From: JBAZJN01 sp041651295 | GTDB lineage: Bacteria > Patescibacteriota > UBA1384 > XYA2-FULL-43-10 > CAINNR01 | Assembly (NCBI GenBank): GCA_041651295.1 | Contig: JBAZJN010000003.1 | Location: 1-64,000, forward strand | DNA: 64,000 bases | Direction of reading: 5' to 3' | In this document: positions 1-6,504 of the stretch, one piece after another | Numbering within the stretch: position 1 is the first letter of the stretch | Layout of the letters: every line of letters begins with the position of its first letter | Translations under genes and position numbers: made by a program | The notes under the pieces: generated by a model | Told to the model about the DNA's origin: nothing | Database searches by the model: none | The model's input: only the letters and a program-made list of their open reading frames with translations

Positions 1-6
1 CAAAAC

Positions 7-31
7 AAGCACTTTGGATTGTGCTTTTTTT
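7..31 (+). terminator. Intrinsic terminator of an upstream gene
   Basis: AAGCAC pairs with GTGCTT around an 8-nt loop, followed by a run of seven T. It ends a transcript entering from left of the window. No gene is visible between here and the promoter at 190. Confidence 0.7.
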
Positions 32-189
32 GAGCATTTTAGTCCATTTAACTAGTTAATGTTATTGATTAGTTGTTACAGGATAGCATAATTCGTGATA
101 TTCCGCACTCAATTTTGAACGGTCTCGTCGCACAATTAATCACCCCTTTTAGTATATTTTACTCTTTAATAAATATTTTTTCAAATCTC

Positions 190-238
190 TTGACAAAATG
201 TAAAGTTTGCTTTACATTACACTTGTAGACACAAGTGT
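190..238 (+). promoter_or_regulatory. Promoter with two palindromic operators for the HTH-Hsp20 gene
   Basis: A -35 TTGACA (190-195), 17-nt spacer and -10 TACATT (213-218) are visible. A perfect 9-bp inverted repeat, AATGTAAAG/CTTTACATT (197-205 and 210-218), covers the spacer and -10. A second perfect 8-bp repeat, ACACTTGT/ACAAGTGT (219-226 and 231-238), lies at the expected transcription start. This is the layout expected of an autorepressed gene, and the first product encodes a helix-turn-helix. Binding by that HTH is inference. Confidence 0.75.
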
Positions 239-329
239 TTCCTACGAAATTACGAATTAAACTAAAGTACTAATAAGAATCCAAAAGTTGTTCGTAAGTT
301 CGTTAAGTTGGCAAGTTTGCAGGAGAAGA

Positions 330-1109
330 ATGACGGAAAAACAAGAAATAATTATCACTAACAACCTAAAAGATCTGCGGAAAAAACACGAACTCTCACA
401 AGAGGAACTTGCGGATAAGCTTGGTATTTCCCGCCAATCGATAATTGCTCTCGAACACGGAAAATATATGCCCTCACTTCCCTTGGTAGTTTCCATGTGT
501 AATTTATTCGATAGTGCCTTTGAAGATATCTTCGATTTCGAAAGAGAGGTCAATGATATGATCAATCAACATATGGGTAACCAAGAAAAAATAATTATTC
601 ACCCCGGTGAAATTCCGACGATGTCGGACGGCTCCGCCGTATTTCACGGGGCAAGGGAGGCAAAAATGCCAAGTGAATTAGGACCATGGCGACCACTACG
701 CGAAGCTGTTAGTCTCCGCGACGCAATGGATCGCTTGTTTGAAGATAGTGTAATTACACCGAAAAGCATCGGTGCGATGCCGAGGATCGATATTAAGGAA
801 ACCAAAACCGCAATTGTGGTTTCTGCCGAACTCCCAGGGATAGATGAAGACAAGGTTGACGTCGAAATCATGGACAATGTAATGACAATATCTGGCGAGA
901 AAGCGGAAGAAAAAGTAGAGGAAGGAGAAGGATACCACTACAAAGAATCACACACCGGAGCATTCACTCGAAGCTTTACACTCCCTGCTGATGTCAAAGC
1001 GGAAAAAGCCCAGGCCGAGATGAAAAATGGTGTATTAGAAATAACTGTACCGAAAGTTGAGCCAAAACAGGCGAAGAAAATTTCCATTAAAGCTAAAGTT
1101 AAAAAGTAA
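330..1109 (+). CDS. XRE-type HTH fused to Hsp20 small heat-shock protein
   Basis: One uninterrupted 259-aa frame. Residues about 8-65 form an XRE/Cro-like DNA-binding domain (LSQEELADKLGISRQSI, then an ALEHGKYMPSL segment). Residues about 130-259 form an alpha-crystallin/Hsp20 domain (MPRIDIKETKTAIVVSAELPG, and the family's A-x-x-x-N-G-V-L-x-I/V motif as KNGVLEITVPK). Hsp20 proteins are oligomeric holdase chaperones, normally about 140-150 aa with no DNA-binding domain. I chose the ATG at 330 because AGGAG lies just upstream; an in-frame TTG exists at 288. The promoter carries two palindromes suited to autoregulation. The fusion suggests a chaperone that senses unfolded protein and controls its own transcription, which is inference. 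Domain calls are strong and the function of the fusion is unproven. Confidence 0.88.
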   Translation: MTEKQEIIITNNLKDLRKKHELSQEELADKLGISRQSIIALEHGKYMPSLPLVVSMCNLFDSAFEDIFDFEREVNDMINQHMGNQEKIIIHPGEIPTMSDGSAVFHGAREAKMPSELGPWRPLREAVSLRDAMDRLFEDSVITPKSIGAMPRIDIKETKTAIVVSAELPGIDEDKVDVEIMDNVMTISGEKAEEKVEEGEGYHYKESHTGAFTRSFTLPADVKAEKAQAEMKNGVLEITVPKVEPKQAKKISIKAKVKK

Positions 1110-1120
1110 GCAGATTCCAA

Positions 1121-1152
1121 AAAACAGTCGAGTTATATTGCGACTGTTTTTT
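1121..1152 (+). terminator. Terminator of the HTH-Hsp20 gene
   Basis: AAAACAGTCG (1121-1130) and CGACTGTTTT (1141-1150) form a 10-bp stem ending in a T run, just after the stop codon. Confidence 0.85.
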
Positions 1153-1154
1153 GA

Positions 1155-1183
1155 TTGAATTCAAATACAAAATTTGCTACAAT
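1155..1183 (+). promoter_or_regulatory. Promoter of the nested tRNA locus
   Basis: TTGAAT (1155-1160), a 17-nt spacer and TACAAT (1178-1183) lie 12 nt before the 5' end of the outer tRNA. Transcription would therefore cover both tRNAs in one precursor. Confidence 0.6.
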
Positions 1184-1235
1184 ATTTTTGCATTTGCGCC
1201 CATAGCTCAGTTGGTTAGAGCGCTACATTGATTCA

Positions 1236-1340
1236 CCCTGTTAAATAATGCGCGATTAGCTCAGTTGGTTAGAGCGCTACATTGACATTGTAGAGGTCAC
1301 TGGTTCAAGTCCAGTATCGCGCACCAGAAATTTAACAGGG
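1236..1340 (+). repeat. 11-bp inverted repeat bracketing the inner tRNA
   Basis: CCCTGTTAAAT (1236-1246) is perfectly complementary to ATTTAACAGGG (1330-1340). In RNA it would extend the outer anticodon arm into a helix capped by the inner tRNA. Between this helix and the anticodon stem, TTG (1228-1230) can pair with CAA (1341-1343). That leaves a 5-nt and a 2-nt bulge, a loose bulge-helix-bulge shape. Confidence 0.85.
1250..1326 (+). tRNA. tRNA-Val(GAC), nested inside the outer tRNA
   Basis: A complete cloverleaf: acceptor GCGCGAT/ATCGCGC, D-arm GCTC/GAGC, anticodon stem CTACA/TGTAG with loop TTGACAT (anticodon GAC), variable AGGTC, T-stem ACTGG/CCAGT, A73 and encoded CCA. It shares a 29-nt identical D-arm/anticodon-arm segment with the 5' half of the outer tRNA. 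RNase P and 3' processing would release it and leave the outer tRNA as two base-paired halves. Confidence 0.9.
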
Positions 1341-1388
1341 CAAGTTGTAGAGGTCAGAAGTTCAAGTCTTCTTGGGCGCACCATAAAT

Positions 1389-2057
1389 ATGAAAGAAACT
1401 TGGCAGAACAAACTAGAAAACAAGATCAAAAAATATCTGGCAGGTTACACAGCCTGTCATGATTTTTATCATCTGGATCGTGTCAGAGACAACGCAATGA
1501 GAATTGCAGAAGACATCGAATGCGATAAAGAAGTTCTAGAAGCTGCGGCGCTTTTGTATGACTCCGGCTACAAAAATAATGAACACGATGATAATAATCA
1601 TCACCTCCACGGGATGGAAATTGCTAGAATATGGTTACCAGAAGTCGGGTTCCCCATAAAGAAAATTGTTGATGTTATCGAAGCAATTAGACTCCACGAC
1701 AATTTTCACTGGGAAGCTAAGATTGGTGAAAAAACCGAACATATCGAAACAAAAATCATTCAAGACGCAGATAGAATCGATGCGATCGGTGCGATAGGAA
1801 TAGCTAGAATTGCATATTATTTCGGAGAAAAAGGCTATCCAATATTTTTGGATCAGCCGGTTCCGCAATCTGATAAGATTTGGTTAAATCATGATCTGTT
1901 GGACCAAATTCGTCGTGATCCGATGAAAAAATACCAAAATTTAAATTTTTCAATATCTAAGAAAATCTTTAAAAGACGAGCAGAGTTTTTGAAAAAATAT
2001 TATTTAGAATTGAAGAAAGAGCTAGAATTTCACCATGGTAAATCTCGAAAAATCTGA
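1389..2057 (+). CDS. HD-superfamily phosphohydrolase-like protein
   Basis: 222 aa resembling the uncharacterised HD-domain hydrolases. An N-terminal H-D-F-Y-H-L-x-R-V segment is followed by AAALLYDSGY where the family has ALLHDIG, then HHLHGMEIA and the conserved D-A-D-R-I-D-A-I-G-A-I-G-I-A-R block. The histidine of the HD dyad is replaced by tyrosine, so metal binding may be altered. It starts six bases after the outer tRNA CCA and its last 23 bases overlap the start of glyA, so the two are probably co-transcribed. The substrate is unknown; HD proteins usually hydrolyse nucleotides or phosphate esters. Confidence 0.7.
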   Translation: MKETWQNKLENKIKKYLAGYTACHDFYHLDRVRDNAMRIAEDIECDKEVLEAAALLYDSGYKNNEHDDNNHHLHGMEIARIWLPEVGFPIKKIVDVIEAIRLHDNFHWEAKIGEKTEHIETKIIQDADRIDAIGAIGIARIAYYFGEKGYPIFLDQPVPQSDKIWLNHDLLDQIRRDPMKKYQNLNFSISKKIFKRRAEFLKKYYLELKKELEFHHGKSRKI

Positions 2058-3267
2058 CAAAGAAATATTTGCTTCCATCAAATCGGAGAAAAACCGTCAG
2101 TTTTTTAATTTAGAGCTAATAGCTTCTGAAAATTACGTCTCGGAGGCGATTTTGGAGGCGCAAGGTTCTATTTTGACAAACAAATACGCCGAAGGATACC
2201 CGCAAAAACGTTACTACGGTGGCTGCAAAGAAGTGGATAAATCCGAAACTTTGGCCATCGAACGGGCAAAAAAATTGTTTAAATGTAAATACGCCAACGT
2301 TCAACCTCATTCCGGTTCGCAGGCAAATATGGCAGCCTATCTCGCCGTCGCCAAACCGGGCGATAAAATTCTTGGCATGGGCATGAAGGCCGGCGGGCAT
2401 TTATCACACGGTGCAAAAGTTTCATTCTCCGGACAAATATTCGAATCATACTCATATGGCATTGATGAAAAAACCGGTCTGGTAGATTACGCGGAGATAT
2501 TAAAAATTGCTAAGAGCGTTATGCCAAAAATTATTATTGCCGGATTTTCGGCCTATCCACGAAAAATTGATTTTCAGAAATTTAGAAAAATTGCTGATGA
2601 AGTTGGCGCCTATTTAATCACTGATATCGCTCATATTGCCGGCTTGGTTGCCACCGGGCTTCATGATTCACCAATTGGTATTGCTGATATTGTCACCACC
2701 ACGACTCACAAAACACTTCGTGGTCCTCGTGGCGGCGTAATCTTGACCAACGATAAAGACCTGGCCGAAAAAATTGACCGGTCACTTTTCCCAGGCATTC
2801 AGGGTGGTCCTTTGGAGCACGTCATTGCGGCAAAAGCAGTTTGTTTTGGCGAGGCGTTAAAACCGGATTTCAAAGAATATATCGCTGCCGTCATTGGCAA
2901 CATGCGAGTTCTCTGCGACACGTTGGATTGTTTTGATTTTAATTTAGTTACCGGCGGCAGTGATAATCACCTGGCACTGATCGATTTGCGAAACAAAGGA
3001 ATTACAGGTGCTGATTTCGAGCGCGCGTTGGAGAAAGCCGGAATAACAGTAAACAAAAATTCAGTTCCCGGCGATGATAAACCGGCAAAAGTGACCTCTG
3101 GCATCCGAATCGGCACCCCTGCAATTACCACCCGCGGAATGGGCCCGGCAGAAATGCAAAGAATCGCTGAAATGATAAATATTGTCGCTGAAAATATTGA
3201 TGATGAAAAGAAATTAGCGGAAATAAAAAAAGAAATCCGCGAAATGTGCTCAAAATTCCCTGTCTAG
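2035..3267 (+). CDS. glyA: Serine hydroxymethyltransferase
   Basis: 410 aa, the usual length. It interconverts serine and glycine with tetrahydrofolate, supplying one-carbon units, and uses PLP in the cytoplasm. Visible motifs are NLELIASENYVS, TNKYAEGYPQKRYYGG, NVQPHSGSQAN, DIAHIAGLVA and TTTTHKTLRGPRGG, the last containing the PLP-binding lysine. The segment before GGHLSHG reads LGMGMKA instead of the usual LGMDLAH, a mild divergence. The start overlaps the preceding HD gene in another frame. Folate-dependent def-fmt at 13.4 kb is a functional relative. Confidence 0.97.
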   Translation: MVNLEKSDKEIFASIKSEKNRQFFNLELIASENYVSEAILEAQGSILTNKYAEGYPQKRYYGGCKEVDKSETLAIERAKKLFKCKYANVQPHSGSQANMAAYLAVAKPGDKILGMGMKAGGHLSHGAKVSFSGQIFESYSYGIDEKTGLVDYAEILKIAKSVMPKIIIAGFSAYPRKIDFQKFRKIADEVGAYLITDIAHIAGLVATGLHDSPIGIADIVTTTTHKTLRGPRGGVILTNDKDLAEKIDRSLFPGIQGGPLEHVIAAKAVCFGEALKPDFKEYIAAVIGNMRVLCDTLDCFDFNLVTGGSDNHLALIDLRNKGITGADFERALEKAGITVNKNSVPGDDKPAKVTSGIRIGTPAITTRGMGPAEMQRIAEMINIVAENIDDEKKLAEIKKEIREMCSKFPV

Positions 3268-3367
3268 TCGATCGACAAAAATCTTCAAGAAAATATGTCA
3301 AAATTTAACATTGACATATTTTTTGTAATCTATACTATTGAACTATCATCTATTGGAGGCACAACCA

Positions 3368-3871
3368 ATGTCTGAGCATACCCGACCCACTTGGGATGAG
3401 TATTTCCTCAATGCAGTAATGGAAGGAATCGCTCAGCGAGCAACCTGTGATCGTGGTCGGTCTGGCTGTGTCATCGTCAAGGACAACCAAGCCATCTCCA
3501 CTGGCTACGTAGGATCGGCCAAGGGCGATGACCACTGTGACGACGCCGGCCACCTGATGGAGAAACGGCTGAATCCTGATGGATCACAGAGCGAGCACTG
3601 TGTTCGCACTGTTCACGCAGAGCAGAATGCGATCTGCCAGGCAGCTAAGCGTGGGTCGTCCACCGAAGGTGCCACGCTCTATTGTCGCATGACTCCCTGC
3701 TTCACTTGCGCCAAGATGATCATCAACTGCGGCATTGTCCGAGTCGTTTGCCAGCGCATGTATCACCGAGGCGCTGATTCGATAGCACTTTTCAAGAAGT
3801 GCGGCGTCGAGATTGTTCACAAACACGACGAAGTACAAGAGTACGAGTCACAAAAGATCACCGAGCCCTAG
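3368..3871 (+). CDS. dCMP deaminase-like cytidine/deoxycytidylate deaminase
   Basis: 167 aa from the ATG at 3368, chosen because GGAGG lies 9 nt upstream. The zinc-dependent deaminase motifs are HAEQNAI (catalytic H and E) and PCFTCAKMI (two zinc cysteines), with an extra C/H-rich insert (DDHCDDAGH, SEHCVRTVH) as in ComEB/dCMP deaminases. It would convert dCMP to dUMP for thymidylate synthesis. Codons are visibly GC-rich (GCC, ACC, CTG) against AT-rich neighbours, and the gene stands alone with its own terminator, suggesting transfer. An acyl-free cytosine or CMP deaminase is possible. Confidence 0.88.
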   Translation: MSEHTRPTWDEYFLNAVMEGIAQRATCDRGRSGCVIVKDNQAISTGYVGSAKGDDHCDDAGHLMEKRLNPDGSQSEHCVRTVHAEQNAICQAAKRGSSTEGATLYCRMTPCFTCAKMIINCGIVRVVCQRMYHRGADSIALFKKCGVEIVHKHDEVQEYESQKITEP

Positions 3872-3887
3872 CTGGGCTCTTTTTTTA
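3863..3887 (+). terminator. Terminator of the dCMP deaminase gene
   Basis: GAGCCC (3863-3868) and GGGCTC (3874-3879) with an eight-T tail; the stem includes the stop codon. Confidence 0.9.
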
Positions 3888-3934
3888 TCAGAAATTTTAT
3901 TGTTCAATTATCTGTTTTATGATATTATTTAAAT

Positions 3935-4070
3935 AATCCGAATTGATGATTTGGCATCACCAACCAATGAAGTTCGGCGCAAACCCAAGCGAATGGGCAA
4001 ATTAAGACCTTTTTGGGATGGAACCTTCGATAAGTAATAGTATCGGATCCCTCAGCGCGAGGTCTTTTTT
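3935..4070 (+). promoter_or_regulatory. Compact T-box riboswitch, probably threonyl
   Basis: The T-box core GGGATGGAACC (4015-4025) contains the tRNA-end-binding TGGNACC with N = A. It is followed by nested stems AAGACCT/AGGTCTT (4004-4010 and 4060-4066), GGGAT/ATCCC and CGATA/TATCG, and a T run, forming the terminator. The short 5' stem, CCGAA to TTCGG (about 3937-3976), holds CACCAACC, which offers ACC (Thr) as specifier. Stem I is much shorter than in Firmicutes. A canonical T-box precedes aspS here, so the class is used by this genome. The downstream targets are the GIY-YIG gene and thrS. Confidence 0.65.
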
Positions 4071-4078
4071 ATACTGTC

Positions 4079-4161
4079 ATCCCTTGCCACGACAAGGGAT
4101 CTTGTCTGCAAAAGCAGAAATCTTAAGATCCTTGGATCTGGCTTCGCCGTCCGAGGATGAC
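4079..4161 (+). repeat. Dispersed GTCATCC/GGATGAC palindromic repeat, left of the GIY-YIG gene
   Basis: TCATCCC with inner ATCCCTTG/CAAGGGAT pairing opens the block and CCGAGGATGAC (4151-4161) closes it. TAAGATCC (4124-4131) plus CCGAGGATGAC recur in the same order and strand at 4455-4484, flanking the nuclease gene. Confidence 0.7.
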
Positions 4162-4169
4162 GAGGGGCC

Positions 4170-4457
4170 ATGAAATCATATTATGTTTATATTCTTGCAA
4201 GCAAGAAAGATGGTGTTTTGTACATTGGTATAACAAATAATCTGATTAGACGAATCTACTATCACAAGGGGAAATACGCCGAAAGTTTTACCAAAAAATA
4301 TTTTGTTCACAAATTAGTACATTACGAAATCTTTAACAGTCCGACTGAAGCAATAACGCGAGAAAAACAATTGAAAAAATGGAAGAGAAGTTGGAAAATA
4401 GAATTAATTGAAAAAGAAAATCCAGAATGGAAGGATTTATACAGTGAAATTAAGTAA
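4170..4457 (+). CDS. Small GIY-YIG nuclease-domain protein
   Basis: 95 aa of the UvrC/YhbQ-like single-domain family: YYVYILASKKDGVLYIGIT carries the GIY-YIG motif as VYI...YIG, followed by a conserved R (NLIRRIYYHK), YAESFTKKY, and E in TEAITREKQLKKWKR. These proteins nick or cut DNA; the role of stand-alone members is unclear. The gene sits between a T-box and thrS. It is flanked by copies of a dispersed repeat, and its stop codon lies inside the right copy. This arrangement suggests a small mobile or repeat-associated nuclease, which is inference. Confidence 0.85.
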   Translation: MKSYYVYILASKKDGVLYIGITNNLIRRIYYHKGKYAESFTKKYFVHKLVHYEIFNSPTEAITREKQLKKWKRSWKIELIEKENPEWKDLYSEIK

Positions 4458-4484
4458 GATCCCCGGGTCAAGCCCGAGGATGAC
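4455..4484 (+). repeat. Right copy of the repeat flanking the GIY-YIG gene
   Basis: TAAGATCC (4455-4462) and CCGAGGATGAC (4474-4484) repeat the left copy in direct orientation. The inner CCCGGG/CCCGAG part differs. Confidence 0.7.
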
Positions 4485-4497
4485 ATGAGGAGATAAA

Positions 4498-6210
4498 ATG
4501 ACAGACAAAAGATTTGACATTGATGTAATCCGCCACAGTTTGAGCCATATTTTGGCAGCAGCGGTTTTGGAAATGTTTCCCGAAGCCAAGTTAGGAATCG
4601 GTCCGGCGATTGAAAATGGCTTCTATTATGATTTTGATTTGCCGCGAACTTTAATCCCGGAAGACCTTCCTTTGATTGAAGAGAAAATGAAGGCATTAAT
4701 TAAATCCGATACGAAATTTGAGAAAGTTGAAGTCGCGAACGACGAAGCGATCAAACAATTGAAAGATCAGCACTACAAACATGAATTGATAAAAGATTTG
4801 GGCGACGAAAAAATTTCCATTTACCAAACCGGTGATTTCGTTGATCTCTGCAAAGGTCCTCATGTTGAATCTACTGCCGATCTAAGATCCGCCGGCTGGA
4901 AATTGGACAAGATTGCCGGCGCATACTGGAAAGGTTCGGAAAAAAACAAAATGCTTCAACGCATTTACGCATTGGCATTTGAAAACAAAGAAAAGCTTGA
5001 TGAATATTTAAAAAATCGCGTCGAAGCCGAAAAACGCGATCACCGAAAAATCGGTTCTGATTTAGATTTATTTTCTTTCCACCAAGAAGGCCCTGGGTTT
5101 CCGTTCTGGCATCCGAAAGGCATGATTCTTTGGAACCAACTTTTGGATTGGTGGAGAGAAGAACACTACGCTGCCGGCTATCAGGAAATAAAAACTCCGA
5201 TAATTTTAGCCCGAGAGCTTTGGGAACAATCCGGCCATTGGGATCACTATAAAGACAATATGTATTTTACAAAAATTGATGATCGCGATTTTGCCGTTAA
5301 ACCGATGAACTGTCCGGGATCAATCCTTTATTACAAAGAGAAGATACACTCCTACAAAGAATTACCGATGCGTTTAGCCGAGGTCGGTTTGGTTCACAGG
5401 CACGAAATGGCCGGAGTCCTGCATGGCTTAATGCGGGTTAGATCGTTTCACCAAGATGATGCTCATATGTATTGCATGCCACAGCAAATTGAAGATGAGG
5501 TAAATAGCGTAATTAACTTAATTGATAAAATGTATAGTCGGCTCGGACTAAAGTATCATTTGGAACTTTCAACCAGACCGCTTGAGGGATCGATCGGGTC
5601 AGATGAAAGTTGGGAAAAAGCAGAATTGGCTTTGAAATCGGTTTTAGAAAATCGCAAAGTCGAATATAAATTGAATGAAGGTGACGGTGCATTCTACGGG
5701 CCAAAAATTGATTTTCATATTGAAGATGCCATCGGGCGCACTTGGCAAACTGCCACTATTCAATTGGACTTTTCAATGCCGGAACGTTTTGGGCTTAAAT
5801 ATATTGACAACAATGGTGATGAACAACAGCCGGTTATGATTCACCGTGTGGTTTTTGGCGCTGTTGAGAGATTTATTGGAATTCTGCTCGAACATACCGC
5901 CGGTGTTCTTCCAATTTGGTTAGCACCGGTTCAAGCAGTTGTTCTTCCTATTTCCGATAAACACGGCAAATATGCACATGAAATTCTAAAAGAATTGAAA
6001 GATGCTGGCGTTCGGGTGGAGATTGACGAACGATCTGAAAGTGTTGGACGTAAAATCCGCGACGCCGAAATACAAAAAATTCCGTATATGCTAATTGTCG
6101 GTGATAAAGAAATTGAAGCTAAAAAAGTCTCGGTTCGTAAATACGGCGAAGGCGATATCGGCCAGCTAGATAGTATTGATGTAATTAATGAGATTAAGGA
6201 GGATAAATGA
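4498..6210 (+). CDS. thrS: Threonyl-tRNA synthetase lacking the TGS domain
   Basis: 570 aa against about 640 in typical bacteria. It begins directly in the editing (SAD) domain (HSLSHILAAAV) with no N-terminal TGS. The class II core shows MNCPGS, RLAEVGLVHRHE, VRSFHQDDAHMYC and a C-terminal anticodon-binding domain (LPISDKHGKYA, VGDKEIEAKKVSVRKYG). Zinc ligands C, H and H are present. AGGAG at 4487-4491 supports the start. It charges tRNA-Thr. The predicted T-box about 430 bp upstream is likely its regulator, now separated from it by the GIY-YIG gene. Loss of TGS fits a reduced genome. Confidence 0.96.
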   Translation: MTDKRFDIDVIRHSLSHILAAAVLEMFPEAKLGIGPAIENGFYYDFDLPRTLIPEDLPLIEEKMKALIKSDTKFEKVEVANDEAIKQLKDQHYKHELIKDLGDEKISIYQTGDFVDLCKGPHVESTADLRSAGWKLDKIAGAYWKGSEKNKMLQRIYALAFENKEKLDEYLKNRVEAEKRDHRKIGSDLDLFSFHQEGPGFPFWHPKGMILWNQLLDWWREEHYAAGYQEIKTPIILARELWEQSGHWDHYKDNMYFTKIDDRDFAVKPMNCPGSILYYKEKIHSYKELPMRLAEVGLVHRHEMAGVLHGLMRVRSFHQDDAHMYCMPQQIEDEVNSVINLIDKMYSRLGLKYHLELSTRPLEGSIGSDESWEKAELALKSVLENRKVEYKLNEGDGAFYGPKIDFHIEDAIGRTWQTATIQLDFSMPERFGLKYIDNNGDEQQPVMIHRVVFGAVERFIGILLEHTAGVLPIWLAPVQAVVLPISDKHGKYAHEILKELKDAGVRVEIDERSESVGRKIRDAEIQKIPYMLIVGDKEIEAKKVSVRKYGEGDIGQLDSIDVINEIKEDK

Positions 6211-6398
6211 GAGGCGTATTAATTGGCGGGTTGATTGGGCTTTTAATTGGTATAATGTTTATACTTTTCTCTTCTCTCTATACAAATTATGCAGCACAAA
6301 ATGAGGTAATGGCTGCACTAACGGCAATATTTCTCTGGATAATCTTCGGCGTAATCGTCGCAATTATTCTCGAACTCTCGTTCAAAAGAAAGCAATAA
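6207..6398 (+). CDS. Two-helix small membrane protein
   Basis: 63 aa with two strongly hydrophobic segments, about residues 4-26 and 37-56, and a basic C-terminus (SFKRKQ). Its ATG overlaps the thrS stop (ATGA), implying translational coupling. No family is recognised and no catalytic motif is visible. Confidence 0.7.
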   Translation: MRGVLIGGLIGLLIGIMFILFSSLYTNYAAQNEVMAALTAIFLWIIFGVIVAIILELSFKRKQ

Positions 6399-6399
6399 T

Positions 6400-6501
6400 T
6401 GTCATTTCGACATTATGAGCTCATCGAATAACGAGAAATATACCGCATAATTTTGTATATAAAAATAACCTGTAGATTTCTCACTTCCATTCGAAATGAC
6501 A
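6400..6501. repeat. Dispersed TGTCATTTCGA palindromic element
   Basis: TGTCATTTCGA (6400-6410) and TCGAAATGACA (6491-6501) are perfect inverted ends. Inner GAGAAAT and ATTTCTC extend the foldback. The element fills the space between convergent genes and may serve as their terminator. Similar palindromic repeats are common in many bacterial genomes. Confidence 0.7.
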
Positions 6502-6504
6502 AAA

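Larger units (their letters stand above)
1196..1383 (+). tRNA. Interrupted outer tRNA, probably tRNA-Ile(GAT), carrying a tRNA in its anticodon loop
   Basis: The 5' half (1196-1232) has acceptor GCGCCCA, D-arm GCTC/GAGC, anticodon-stem strand CTACA and then TTGAT. The 3' half (1346-1383) has TGTAG, variable loop AGGTC, a T-arm with AGAAG/CTTCT, acceptor TGGGCGC, discriminator A and encoded CCA. The halves pair fully but are separated by about 111 nt holding a complete tRNA-Val. An 11-bp inverted repeat flanks the insert. TTGAT on the 5' side suggests anticodon GAT (Ile); position 37 would be G if the 3' exon starts at 1344. A loop with GAA (Phe) is possible with other junctions. Whether it is spliced, split or dead cannot be told from sequence. 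Confidence 0.7.

Noticed and set aside
1233..1345. Group I intron in the outer tRNA
   Set aside because: The insert is about 111 nt and 77 of these are a tRNA; there is no room for a catalytic core.
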